Positions 1 to 5,213 are shown, counted from the stretch's first letter. The stretch: 7,938 bases of DNA from Candidatus Heimdallarchaeota archaeon (GCA_030628305.1 DAOVRE010000065.1:1-7938), one strand, 5' to 3'. Numbers and translations: made by a program. Notes: a model not told the origin generated them from the letters alone.

Positions 1-115
1 GAAAAAACAACATAGCTATCCCTACCTTTCCCCAGTCACGGGAACCCTCCTCGTCTTCTTTTTCCTCCTCTTCCTCCAAAATTTCCTCGCCTATTTCGAC
101 TGTTTCCTCTGACAT
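1..115 (-). CDS. Partial hypothetical protein with acidic N-terminus, probably membrane-anchored
   Basis: An open frame starts with ATG at 115 on the minus strand and runs without a stop to the left edge, giving 38 residues. Residues 3-23 are dominated by Glu and Asp, with a run of five glutamates near residue 16. A short charged stretch with one Trp follows (S-R-D-W-G-K), then the hydrophobic V-G-I-A-M-L-F-F, which looks like the start of a transmembrane helix. A GGAG about 12 bases upstream of the ATG could be a ribosome binding site, and a TATA-like box lies further upstream. The likely layout is an acidic cytoplasmic tail followed by a membrane segment. I do not recognise the family, and too little is present to assign a function. 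Confidence 0.55.
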   Translation of the reverse strand, partial: MSEETVEIGEEILEEEEEKEDEEGSRDWGKVGIAMLFF

Positions 116-156
116 CGTATTTTTTTCTCCATTATAAGATAATAAGTCTTGTTTAA

Positions 157-171
157 TTGGTCTGAAACCAA
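157..171 (-). promoter_or_regulatory. Inverted repeat TTGGT-N5-ACCAA between TATA box and expected start of transcription
   Basis: Perfect 5-base arms are separated by 5 bases. The repeat sits just downstream of the minus-strand TATA-like box (172-184) and before the expected transcription start near 150-153. That is where an archaeal repressor operator commonly lies. Which protein, if any, binds is unknown, and a chance palindrome is possible. Confidence 0.3.
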
Positions 172-184
172 GCTTATATTTTTT
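172..184 (-). promoter_or_regulatory. TATA box and BRE for the leftmost minus-strand gene
   Basis: On the minus strand this reads GAAAAAATATAAG: an A-rich BRE-like stretch followed by ATATAAG. Transcription would begin about 25 bases downstream, near 150, leaving a leader of about 35 bases that contains GGAG before the ATG at 115. Confidence 0.5.
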
Positions 185-194
185 CTTATCTCCC

Positions 195-200
195 AAAAAA
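195..200 (-). terminator. Poly-T terminator of the DUF151 gene
   Basis: A run of six T on the minus strand lies 15 bases beyond the stop codon of the DUF151 gene and before the next promoter. Archaeal RNA polymerase often stops at such tracts without a hairpin. Confidence 0.45.
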
Positions 201-215
201 CTAACTAGCTTGCAA

Positions 216-695
216 TTATTCGATACTGTCGGGATATGTAGAAACTACTGATTTTGAAATGTACATTTGTGAGCCTGCAACTAATGAAAGTAAAGTGGCA
301 TGGCTTGGTATCATCTGAAATCTCTGGATTTCGTTAACTCCCTCTAAACGAATTTCTATAGATGCTTGATAAGCTGTAGAGTATGGGACAATGGAATCAA
401 TGATCACTCGTTCTACAACACACAATTCTGGAACCAGTTCAGCTACAGTTAATCTTGAATCCGCACTTTCAACACCATCTAGTCTCTTTGCGATTTCTAT
501 AGCTATAGAAACAGGTATGCTAGTCATAAGAAAATTCTCCCCATTTTCCAATTCAAAATTAAGAAGTGGAATCTCTGCGTAATGTTTGCCGGTTGGTTCT
601 TCTTCTGCTGAGAAGATATCTGGACTTGCTGTTAACACATCAATACGAATTACTTTTAGTAGTTCATCATCGTTAGCAGAGAGATTATCTTCCAT
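216..695 (-). CDS. Bifunctional nuclease domain (DUF151/BFN) family protein, divergent
   Basis: A 159-residue protein starting at ATG 695 and ending at TAA 216. After a variable N-terminus of about 55 residues, residues 57-152 follow the layout of the DUF151/BFN domain: a P-V-S-I-A-I-E-I-A-K helix followed by G-V-E, a helix ending at E-L-C-V-V, then V-E-R-V-I-I-D and Y-Q-A-S-I-E-I strands, and a closing segment with I-P-S-H-A, a helix, and Y-I-S-K-S-V-V. In family members the closing motif is typically R-P-S-D-A followed by P-I-x-V, and the middle has T-H-D-L. Here these read I-P-S-H-A and T-V-A-E-L, so the usual charged residues are missing. The family has nuclease activity in some plant members and is generally uncharacterised in archaea. 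The fold is likely and the activity doubtful. The gene is transcribed away from the membrane-protein cluster and is followed by a poly-T tract. Confidence 0.72.
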   Translation of the reverse strand: MEDNLSANDDELLKVIRIDVLTASPDIFSAEEEPTGKHYAEIPLLNFELENGENFLMTSIPVSIAIEIAKRLDGVESADSRLTVAELVPELCVVERVIIDSIVPYSTAYQASIEIRLEGVNEIQRFQMIPSHATLLSLVAGSQMYISKSVVSTYPDSIE

Positions 696-840
696 GAGCT
701 AACGGTTCCTTTTATCTTCAAAAATGTTAAGATAGTTTCCATGGTCACACTATAAGAGAAAACAATTTAACACAGCTTTCTAGGTTGTATTCAAAGGCAT
801 ATGAACTCTGGCTTGTGATTATCTTTAAGCAGTTGATAAA
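696..840. promoter_or_regulatory. Divergent promoter region between the DUF151 gene and the membrane-protein cluster
   Basis: This 145-base non-coding gap must hold promoters for both directions. CTATAAGAG at 750-758 can be read as a TATA box on the plus strand. Its complement, CTTATAG, can serve the minus strand with a start near 725. Further plus-strand candidates are AATTTAAC near 764-771 and CTTTAAGC near 821-828. GTTGAT just before ATG 841 is a weak match to the archaeal ribosome binding site. Which box serves which gene cannot be decided by eye. Confidence 0.4.
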
Positions 841-1494
841 ATGAATAATACAAAAATAACACCTAAGCAAAGAGAGACAGATAGGATTCAAACAATTCTC
901 AAATTGTCTGTTACTGCAGCACTTGCAAGTTTAGGCATTATTTTATCGGCATTTGTTATTTTCTTTCCCAACATCGAATTTATCTCTGTTACGATTTTTC
1001 TTATATCTCTATTATTTGGAATTGAGTATGGACTTCTATCTGCTATATCTATAGCTGTAGTTTACGAGTTCTTAGTAATCCCAATTTACGGTTCCGGAGG
1101 ATTACTCATACTTTTCAAACTTCTCTGTTACATTGGCCTCGCTTTAGTAGCTGGTTTGGGGAGAAAATTGTTTGTAAAACTTTCTTTTTGGGAATTAGGC
1201 GTTTTTGGAGCAATTTTTGCTTTAACCTATGATGTAATTACTACACTTTTTGGTCAGATTATTTTTCTTCAACAAAGTGTGACTGTAACTTATCTGATTA
1301 GTCTCCTCATTTTTGGTATTCCTTTTACTATGTCTCATGTGATTGGTAACTTTATTCTGTTTAGCTTAACGAAAACTTTGTTTAGCTGGGTCGTTGCCGC
1401 TTTTAAATATAGGGGGATAAAACTTTTGATGCTTCCACAGTTATCCGATTCAAGTAAGAACATTCAGACAAATAACATTAAAGGAGATATTTAA
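841..1494 (+). CDS. ECF transporter S-component-like membrane protein
   Basis: This 217-residue protein has about six hydrophobic helices: roughly 21-41, 46-60, 63-82, 87-107, 115-141 and 148-187. It has a basic, polar N-terminus and a polar C-terminal tail. Length and layout fit the S (substrate-binding) component of energy-coupling-factor vitamin transporters. The small-residue pattern in helix 1 (A-A-L-A-S-L-G), the second segment with F-G-I-E-Y-G, the F-A-L-T-Y-D near 126-131, and H-V-I-G-N near 166-170 resemble S components of the broad riboflavin/queuosine/cobalamin type. The stop overlaps the next gene's ATG by one base (TAATG), so the two are probably translated together. The next gene's DUF4430 domain points weakly to cobalamin as the substrate. 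No ECF ATPase or T-component gene lies in the window, so a shared module elsewhere would be needed. Confidence 0.65.
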   Translation: MNNTKITPKQRETDRIQTILKLSVTAALASLGIILSAFVIFFPNIEFISVTIFLISLLFGIEYGLLSAISIAVVYEFLVIPIYGSGGLLILFKLLCYIGLALVAGLGRKLFVKLSFWELGVFGAIFALTYDVITTLFGQIIFLQQSVTVTYLISLLIFGIPFTMSHVIGNFILFSLTKTLFSWVVAAFKYRGIKLLMLPQLSDSSKNIQTNNIKGDI

Positions 1495-1913
1495 TGAAAA
1501 CGTCTAAAATAGTTTTTCTGATTATGGGCGTTCTTCTTTTAGCTATAATGGCTTCTGGTTTAACATACTACCTCATCTACACCTCTAACTCTTCTTCTAA
1601 TGGTGATATTAATGTGACAGTTTTCATAAACTATGGCACCTTGAAAGAAGACAATCAAGAAGAATATAATGTGACGTTACCAGGTGGCAAATCTGCTTTA
1701 TCTGCCTTTTCACAAGTGGCAAATCTTGAGTTGGTCAACTATACATTTGGCGTATATGTTGTTGGAGTAAATGGTTACGAGGAACAATTTCCTGACTATT
1801 GGTCATTCTATTACCACGATTCCAGTTCTGGACTGTGGGTATATTCTGAAATAGGTGTGGACAATTATTATCTTGAAGATGGAAATATGATCAAACTTGA
1901 ATACACGGGATGA
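1494..1913 (+). CDS. Membrane-anchored DUF4430 (transcobalamin C-terminal-like) domain protein
   Basis: A 139-residue protein. Residues 6-28 form one hydrophobic segment after a short basic start (M-K-T-S-K), acting as a signal peptide or signal anchor. A Ser/Asn-rich linker (29-38) precedes a beta-rich extracellular domain. The domain shows DUF4430 features: the strand V-T-V-F-I-N-Y-G, then the G-G-K-S-A-L-S-A-F helix, the segment containing N-G near residue 93, a W-S-F-Y-Y core at 103-107, W-V-Y-S-E-I-G, and the closing L-E-D-G-N-M-I-K-L-E-Y. The family relates to the C-terminal cobalamin-binding domain of intrinsic factor and transcobalamin, and in Firmicutes it occurs beside ECF S-components. 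There is no lipobox cysteine, so anchoring is by the N-terminal helix. GGAG at 1483-1486, seven bases before the ATG, is a good ribosome binding site inside the end of the upstream gene. A role as a surface binding partner for the S-component is inference. Confidence 0.75.
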   Translation: MKTSKIVFLIMGVLLLAIMASGLTYYLIYTSNSSSNGDINVTVFINYGTLKEDNQEEYNVTLPGGKSALSAFSQVANLELVNYTFGVYVVGVNGYEEQFPDYWSFYYHDSSSGLWVYSEIGVDNYYLEDGNMIKLEYTG

Positions 1914-1948
1914 ATCAAAAAACAATAAGAACTAAGGTGCTTAATTGA

Positions 1949-2857
1949 ATGAGTTCAAATGAAAAAACACCATTTCGTTATCTTCTAATAACATATCAAA
2001 CCAAACAACCTCTTCTTCTAGTGTTATTGCCATTTCTAATAATTAGCAATATAGTGGGATGGATTTACCAACATTACGAGATTATAACCCTTGATTTATC
2101 ATTTTTTGTAGGGGAAGAAGGGGACGTTTCATTCCAGATTATAGATGGAATAATTTTCGTTTCGATAGCTGTAATAAGTAGTGTGATAATTGTGTTAACA
2201 CTCAAATATGGTTTAGAACGTTTTTTAAAAATATTTTTTTCTATATGCTTATTCCTTTCTCCTATCAGTATTCTGTGGCTTCATGGATATCTTATTGATT
2301 TTTACTTGCAAAATGGTCAGTATTGGTTTGAAATATCATTTGCTTTGGTTGGATTAATAACAGGAATCCTTACTTTATTGGTATTTGTGTTTGACAGGGG
2401 GGATAAACATTCTAGAAATTCTTTAGTTGTTTTTCTGGGAATTATTCTAGGTTCAATATTTGGACTATTACTTTCATTGGCTACGTTTTTGACTTTGATT
2501 ATACTAATTTCTATATTCGATATTTACTCAGTTTTCAAAGGACCAATAAATAAGATGTTTCAGAAAGCAAATATGCCCTATGAACCAATTAGCAACCCAC
2601 TTGTAAAGAAGGAAACCGCTATAGGTATTGGCGATTTTATTTTCTATTCCTCACTTGTTACATTTACAGCAACAAATTTTGGGTTAGCAATAGGTTTTGC
2701 ATCTATCGTTGGCTTATTGCTTGGAGTAGTCTTTACTGAACGGCTTTTGATGAGATTTGGGAAATTTCCGGGATTACCTCTACCGATTTTCCTATCACTT
2801 GCATTCTTGGGTTTTGGGTGGTTGATATCAAATTATCTCTTAAATTCGATCATTTGA
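1949..2857 (+). CDS. Presenilin/SPP-like GxGD intramembrane aspartyl protease (COG3389-like)
   Basis: A 302-residue protein with about nine hydrophobic helices: roughly 21-39, 64-86, 92-114, 126-148, 158-176, 177-196, 225-241, 243-265 and 276-298. The three hallmarks of the presenilin fold appear in the right order and helices. An aspartate sits in helix 6 within F-D-I-Y-S-V-F (D191; the family usually has Y-D). G-I-G-D starts helix 7 (D229). A proline motif, G-L-P-L-P (275-279), opens helix 9, where family members have PAL or GLPL. Length and helix count match archaeal presenilin-like proteases, which cut transmembrane helices within the membrane. The D191-D229 spacing is short, so the loop between helices 6 and 7 is small. 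GGTG at 1936-1939 lies nine bases before the ATG, and the gap after the DUF4430 gene is only 35 bases, so co-transcription is likely. The substrate is unknown. Sequence similarity outside the motifs was judged by eye only. Confidence 0.75.
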   Translation: MSSNEKTPFRYLLITYQTKQPLLLVLLPFLIISNIVGWIYQHYEIITLDLSFFVGEEGDVSFQIIDGIIFVSIAVISSVIIVLTLKYGLERFLKIFFSICLFLSPISILWLHGYLIDFYLQNGQYWFEISFALVGLITGILTLLVFVFDRGDKHSRNSLVVFLGIILGSIFGLLLSLATFLTLIILISIFDIYSVFKGPINKMFQKANMPYEPISNPLVKKETAIGIGDFIFYSSLVTFTATNFGLAIGFASIVGLLLGVVFTERLLMRFGKFPGLPLPIFLSLAFLGFGWLISNYLLNSII

Positions 2858-2884
2858 TTTCATTTGAAATTCTACAATCTGTAG
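2857..2884. repeat. Two adjacent small palindromes upstream of the uS19 promoter
   Basis: ATTTCA-TT-TGAAAT at 2857-2870 has 6-base arms. CTACA-ATC-TGTAG at 2872-2884 has 5-base arms. They lie end to end between the protease stop codon and the TATA box of the uS19 gene. They could form a weak hairpin after the protease gene or act as a protein-binding site. In AT-rich DNA the first could easily arise by chance. Confidence 0.3.
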
Positions 2885-2892
2885 TAACAAAA

Positions 2893-2909
2893 ATCAAAAG
2901 GTTTAAAAT
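2893..2909 (+). promoter_or_regulatory. BRE/TATA promoter of the uS19 gene
   Basis: An A-rich stretch and AAAAGG precede GGTTTAAAAT (2900-2909), a good archaeal TATA box. Transcription would start near 2930, giving a leader of only about 13 bases before ATG 2943. The gene therefore has its own promoter. Confidence 0.55.
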
Positions 2910-2942
2910 GAGTATCGAAGGAATTTAGCTCGGTCGAAAAGC

Positions 2943-3356
2943 ATGTCTTCACGCAAGTTTAGATACAGAGGATTTACAATAGAAGAATTGAAACAGAAAA
3001 GTATGGATGAGATACTTGAATTATTACCTGCAAGAAGAAGAAGAAACCTATCTCGTCAAGAATTCTGGACACCAAGAAGAAAGAAGCTATTAGAAGACAT
3101 TAGGCGAGCTATTGAAGCTCAAGAAAAAGGCGAAAAAGTTATCGTAAGAACACATGTAAGAGACATGACTGTTTTACCAGAGATGGTTGGAGCAACAGTT
3201 GCGATTTACAATGGAAAGGAATACATAGAAATTCTAATTCAACTACAAATGATAGGACACGTGTTTGGAGAGTTCTCACCCACAACTAAGAAGGTTAACC
3301 ATGGATCACCTGGTATTGGTGCAACTCGTTCTTCGCTATATGTTCCACTTAAATAA
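2943..3356 (+). CDS. rps19: Small ribosomal subunit protein uS19, archaeal type
   Basis: A 137-residue protein of the archaeal/eukaryotic uS19 class, a 30S head protein that sits near helix 42 of 16S rRNA. The N-terminal 60 residues are the archaeal extension (F-R-Y-R-G-F-T-I-E-E-L near 6-16, a run of four arginines at 31-34). The core shows the family signatures in order: R-T-H-V-R-D-M (69-75), L-P-E-M-V-G (78-83), Y-N-G-K-E-Y (89-94), M-I-G-H-V-F-G-E-F (103-111), and H-G-S-P-G-I-G-A-T-R-S-S (120-131), ending in P-L-K. Nothing appears missing. In most archaea this gene lies between L2 and L22 in the S10 operon. Here it has its own promoter, with an unrelated membrane protease before it and a PadR regulator after it. 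A T-tract follows its stop. Confidence 0.97.
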   Translation: MSSRKFRYRGFTIEELKQKSMDEILELLPARRRRNLSRQEFWTPRRKKLLEDIRRAIEAQEKGEKVIVRTHVRDMTVLPEMVGATVAIYNGKEYIEILIQLQMIGHVFGEFSPTTKKVNHGSPGIGATRSSLYVPLK

Positions 3357-3367
3357 TCTCTCTTTTT
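3357..3367 (+). terminator. T-rich terminator after uS19
   Basis: A pyrimidine-rich tract with five consecutive T (3363-3367) lies directly behind the uS19 stop codon and just before the next promoter. This suits archaeal poly-T termination. Confidence 0.45.
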
Positions 3368-3372
3368 CCCTC

Positions 3373-3383
3373 AAATTTTATAA
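3373..3383 (+). promoter_or_regulatory. TATA promoter of the PadR gene, implying a leaderless mRNA
   Basis: AAATTTTATAA contains TTTTATAA at 3376-3383. A start 25-27 bases downstream falls at about 3405-3407, on or next to ATG 3407. No Shine-Dalgarno-like sequence lies before the ATG, which agrees with leaderless initiation. Confidence 0.55.
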
Positions 3384-3406
3384 CATACCTTGTTTGTTTC
3401 TATTCT

Positions 3407-3793
3407 ATGACTGCTTCTCCTGAAGAAAATTCTGTTTTAAAACCAGAAGAAACTAAAGCTTATCAGAGACTGGAAAAAAATTTTACTATTGACTTGCTTT
3501 GGATTTGGGTACTAAAACTGCTAAGGGAAGGACCAAAGTATGCTTATGAATTGCGTCAAGAAATACAAAATAAATTTGGTTTTAGTCCTGCAACAGTTAC
3601 AAATTATACAATTCTTTACCTACTTGAGCGAGAAGGTGTTGTAGAAAAGGTTGAGAAAAGAAATTCTGATGAACGGATTGACCGAAAATACTATGCTATA
3701 ACCGATTTAGGTGAAAAACTAATGGATACTGCGGAAACTTATTTGCGTACAACTATCAATAAACTATTCCAAAAAAGTAGTTCCAGCAAGTAA
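3407..3793 (+). CDS. PadR-family winged-helix transcriptional regulator
   Basis: A 128-residue protein with a polar N-terminus of about 28 residues and a winged helix-turn-helix from about 29 to 105. Recognisable PadR features are L-L-x-x-W-V-L-K-L-L-R-E-G-P-K-Y-A-Y-E-L (30-49), the recognition helix region with S-P-A-T-V-T-N-Y-T-I-L-Y-L-L-E-R-E-G (60-77), and the wing ending in D-R-K-Y-Y-A-I-T-D-L-G (92-102). A C-terminal helix (about 103-122) is short, as in the small PadR subfamily that dimerises through it. The family are DNA-binding repressors that respond to small molecules or stress. No ligand is evident. The gene stands alone between uS19 and eS26, with its own TATA box and a T-tract (3809-3813) behind it, so its target cannot be read from operon context. 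Confidence 0.88.
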   Translation: MTASPEENSVLKPEETKAYQRLEKNFTIDLLWIWVLKLLREGPKYAYELRQEIQNKFGFSPATVTNYTILYLLEREGVVEKVEKRNSDERIDRKYYAITDLGEKLMDTAETYLRTTINKLFQKSSSSK

Positions 3794-3814
3794 GTTTATT
3801 CTTGCTCATTTTTC

Positions 3815-3869
3815 AACAAACTTAAAAATTCATGCAATAAACAGTTAACAGGTTAATATAATGACGGTG
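3815..3869 (+). promoter_or_regulatory. Promoter region and ribosome binding site of eS26
   Basis: Two TATA candidates are present. CTTAAAAA at 3821-3828, preceded by an AACAAA BRE-like stretch, would start transcription near 3850. TTAATATAA at 3853-3861 would start near the ATG itself. The first is favoured because it leaves a leader containing GGTG (3866-3869), ten bases before ATG 3880. Confidence 0.4.
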
Positions 3870-3879
3870 TTGATTTAAC

Positions 3880-4152
3880 ATGCCTAAGAAAAGAAAATCG
3901 GGAGGACGATCTGGTGGTAAAAGAGGTCGTGCAACCGCTAAGACCTGTGCCAGTTGTGGTGCCAAAATTCCCACTGACAAAGCGAAGAAATACACTGTTT
4001 ATAGCAGTGCTGTAGACTATAGGTTAGCGAGAGAACTTCGACAAGAAGGCGCTCATATCCCTCGCCAGCAAAAAATCGTTTATTATTGTGTTTCTTGTGC
4101 TATTCATAGGGGACGAACAAATATTAGAGCAAAAAAAGAGAGACGTGGTTAA
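3880..4152 (+). CDS. rps26e: Small ribosomal subunit protein eS26
   Basis: A 90-residue basic protein. The N-terminal 21 residues are rich in Lys, Arg and Gly and should contact rRNA. A zinc-binding site is formed by C23-x-x-C26 and C70-x-x-C73. The second pair lies in Y-Y-C-V-S-C-A-I-H-R, the diagnostic eS26 signature. V-Y-S-S-A-V-D-Y-R-L (40-49) is also typical. In eukaryotes eS26 lies at the mRNA exit channel, near the 3' end of 18S rRNA. The protein is complete and its length is normal for archaea, which lack the longer eukaryotic C-terminal tail. It is known from TACK and Asgard archaea and generally absent from Euryarchaeota, making it the best taxonomic marker in the window. Confidence 0.96.
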   Translation: MPKKRKSGGRSGGKRGRATAKTCASCGAKIPTDKAKKYTVYSSAVDYRLARELRQEGAHIPRQQKIVYYCVSCAIHRGRTNIRAKKERRG

Positions 4153-4162
4153 TCTAACTCCA

Positions 4163-4184
4163 CTTCTTTATTCTTTTCAATTTT
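4163..4184 (+). terminator. T-rich tract between eS26 and TrmY
   Basis: The 44-base gap after eS26 carries several short T runs (CTTCTTTATTCTTTTC and TTTT at 4181-4184). It may terminate eS26 transcription in part. No TATA box is correctly placed for the next gene, so read-through into trmY is likely. Confidence 0.3.
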
Positions 4185-4196
4185 AAAGGGATAAAA

Positions 4197-4778
4197 ATGA
4201 AGTTTTTTTTCTTAATACCTTCTTCATCAATCAGAACATCGACGCTCAAAAAAATTAAATCTGTGGTAGGTGGGCAAGAGAGGGCTGATGTTTTCTCAAG
4301 AATTTTGCTCAACCTTTATCGTTGGAAAGACAGATTAGATGCTAAACTTGTAGTAGTGCTTTACTTATCTCATCCCGATGAAAATTTATCTTTTACAATC
4401 CCTTTAGATCCTATGTCATCTCCTATTGAGAATGAGTTAGAAGCTACTAATTTCATGATAAATCTGTTAAATTCTCCAGACGAACTAGGGATCACTATAG
4501 AGAAACAAGATTTTTCCACTTTACTAAGAAACTTAGCTGCAGATTGTAATCTCTTCTATCTTACATCAACAGGCAGAGTTATTTCAAAATTAGATGAAGA
4601 TTCAATGAAATCAAAAAATTTGTGCTTCATTTTAGGTAGTCAAGTGGATTTAACTAATGCTCAAGAAAAGGATCTAAGTAAGTATGACCCCACTTTAATT
4701 AGTGTAGGAGATAGGGAATACCTTGCATCTCACGTTGTATCTATCATTAATCACTATCTGTTTACTAAGTTTCACTAA
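4197..4778 (+). CDS. trmY: tRNA (pseudouridine54-N1)-methyltransferase TrmY
   Basis: A 193-residue protein of the COG1901 SPOUT family. It transfers a methyl group from S-adenosylmethionine to N1 of pseudouridine 54 in the T-loop of archaeal tRNA. The N-terminal half has G-G-Q-E-R-A-D-V-F-S-R (25-35), matching the family's G-R-x-D-L-x-x-R region, followed by a helix and the strand L-V-V-V-L-Y-L. The C-terminal half carries the knot: L-F-Y-L-T-S-T-G (119-126), C-F-I-L-G (143-147), and I-S-V-G-D-R-E-Y-L-A-S-H-V-V-S-I-I-N-H (168-186), close to the family's G-x-x-S-Y-L-A-S-H-C-I-x-x-x-N-H. The usual G-D-H after the knot strand reads G-S-Q here. Length is normal. GGGAT at 4188-4192 may be its ribosome binding site. 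It lies 44 bases behind eS26. Confidence 0.85.
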   Translation: MKFFFLIPSSSIRTSTLKKIKSVVGGQERADVFSRILLNLYRWKDRLDAKLVVVLYLSHPDENLSFTIPLDPMSSPIENELEATNFMINLLNSPDELGITIEKQDFSTLLRNLAADCNLFYLTSTGRVISKLDEDSMKSKNLCFILGSQVDLTNAQEKDLSKYDPTLISVGDREYLASHVVSIINHYLFTKFH

Positions 4779-4814
4779 ACTGGGAGATTACTAAAACTTT
4801 AATTCTTGTGGATA

Positions 4815-4820
4815 GGTGAT
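4815..4820 (+). promoter_or_regulatory. Ribosome binding site fixing the start of the small membrane protein
   Basis: GGTGAT matches the archaeal anti-Shine-Dalgarno sequence and lies seven bases before ATG 4828. A possible GTG start at 4816 sits inside this site, so ATG 4828 is the better start. Confidence 0.6.
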
Positions 4821-4827
4821 TAATACA

Positions 4828-5100
4828 ATGGCTAACGATGATAAGAAACCTAAGAAGAAACTTGATAGTTCAATCGTTTCTAAGAAGATGTTAGCAATTG
4901 CTTTTATGGCGCCTTTTGTTCTTAGCATAAGTTTTATGGCAATTGCATACTTTACAACACTAAATGCAACTGATATAATACAAACAATCTCTCTCATTGT
5001 GGCAACATTTCTGGGTCTTGGTCTTTCAATAGGGATTATTTTTCTTATGCAGAGAAGAATGAACAAAAAATTGGATGAATCAGATAAAGAATCAACATAA
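4828..5100 (+). CDS. Small hypothetical membrane protein with two transmembrane helices
   Basis: A 90-residue protein from ATG 4828. Residues 1-20 are polar and lysine-rich (K-K-P-K-K-K). Two hydrophobic helices follow at about 21-42 and 50-74, joined by a short loop (T-T-L-N-A-T-D). The C-terminal tail is charged (M-Q-R-R-M-N-K-K, then acidic). With positive charge on both ends, both termini should lie in the cytoplasm, making a helical hairpin. I recognise no family and no catalytic residue. It lies 49 bases behind trmY and has its own strong ribosome binding site. A weak TATA-like stretch (CTTTAAT, near 4797-4803) could give a separate promoter. Archaea-specific small membrane proteins of this kind are common and mostly uncharacterised. 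Confidence 0.7.
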   Translation: MANDDKKPKKKLDSSIVSKKMLAIAFMAPFVLSISFMAIAYFTTLNATDIIQTISLIVATFLGLGLSIGIIFLMQRRMNKKLDESDKEST

Positions 5101-5154
5101 TCATTTCTGCTTCATAGATTAAATTTTCCCTCTTGTCGATTCTTTCTGTTAAAG

Positions 5155-5191
5155 CATAAATTTTTTAAAACTGAATTTCATATCTCGAAAT
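5155..5191 (+). promoter_or_regulatory. TATA promoter of the COG2403 GTPase gene
   Basis: TTTTTTAAAA at 5161-5170 is a TATA-like box preceded by an A-rich BRE-like stretch. Transcription would start near 5191, about 23 bases before ATG 5214. ATTTC (5175-5179) and GAAAT (5187-5191) form a small inverted repeat between box and start, possibly by chance. Confidence 0.45.
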
Positions 5192-5213
5192 AGAAATCTA
5201 CGAAGGGATTTTA

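Noticed and set aside
16..110. Purine/pyrimidine-biased, repeat-like stretch (GAGGAA-type on the minus strand)
   Set aside because: It is explained by glutamate codons of the acidic N-terminus of the partial minus-strand gene and is not a separate DNA repeat.
391..582. Plus-strand open frame of 63 codons
   Set aside because: It lies wholly inside the minus-strand DUF151 gene, has no ribosome binding site, and its translation resembles no protein family.
1494..1913. DUF4430 protein as a lipoprotein
   Set aside because: No cysteine follows the hydrophobic N-terminal segment, so there is no lipid attachment site.
4816..4818. GTG as start of the small membrane protein
   Set aside because: The GTG is part of the GGTGAT ribosome binding site that serves ATG 4828.
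4791..5066. Minus-strand open frame of 91 codons with hydrophobic stretches
   Set aside because: It is opposite the small two-helix membrane protein. Its hydrophobicity mirrors that gene, and it lacks a ribosome binding site or promoter.
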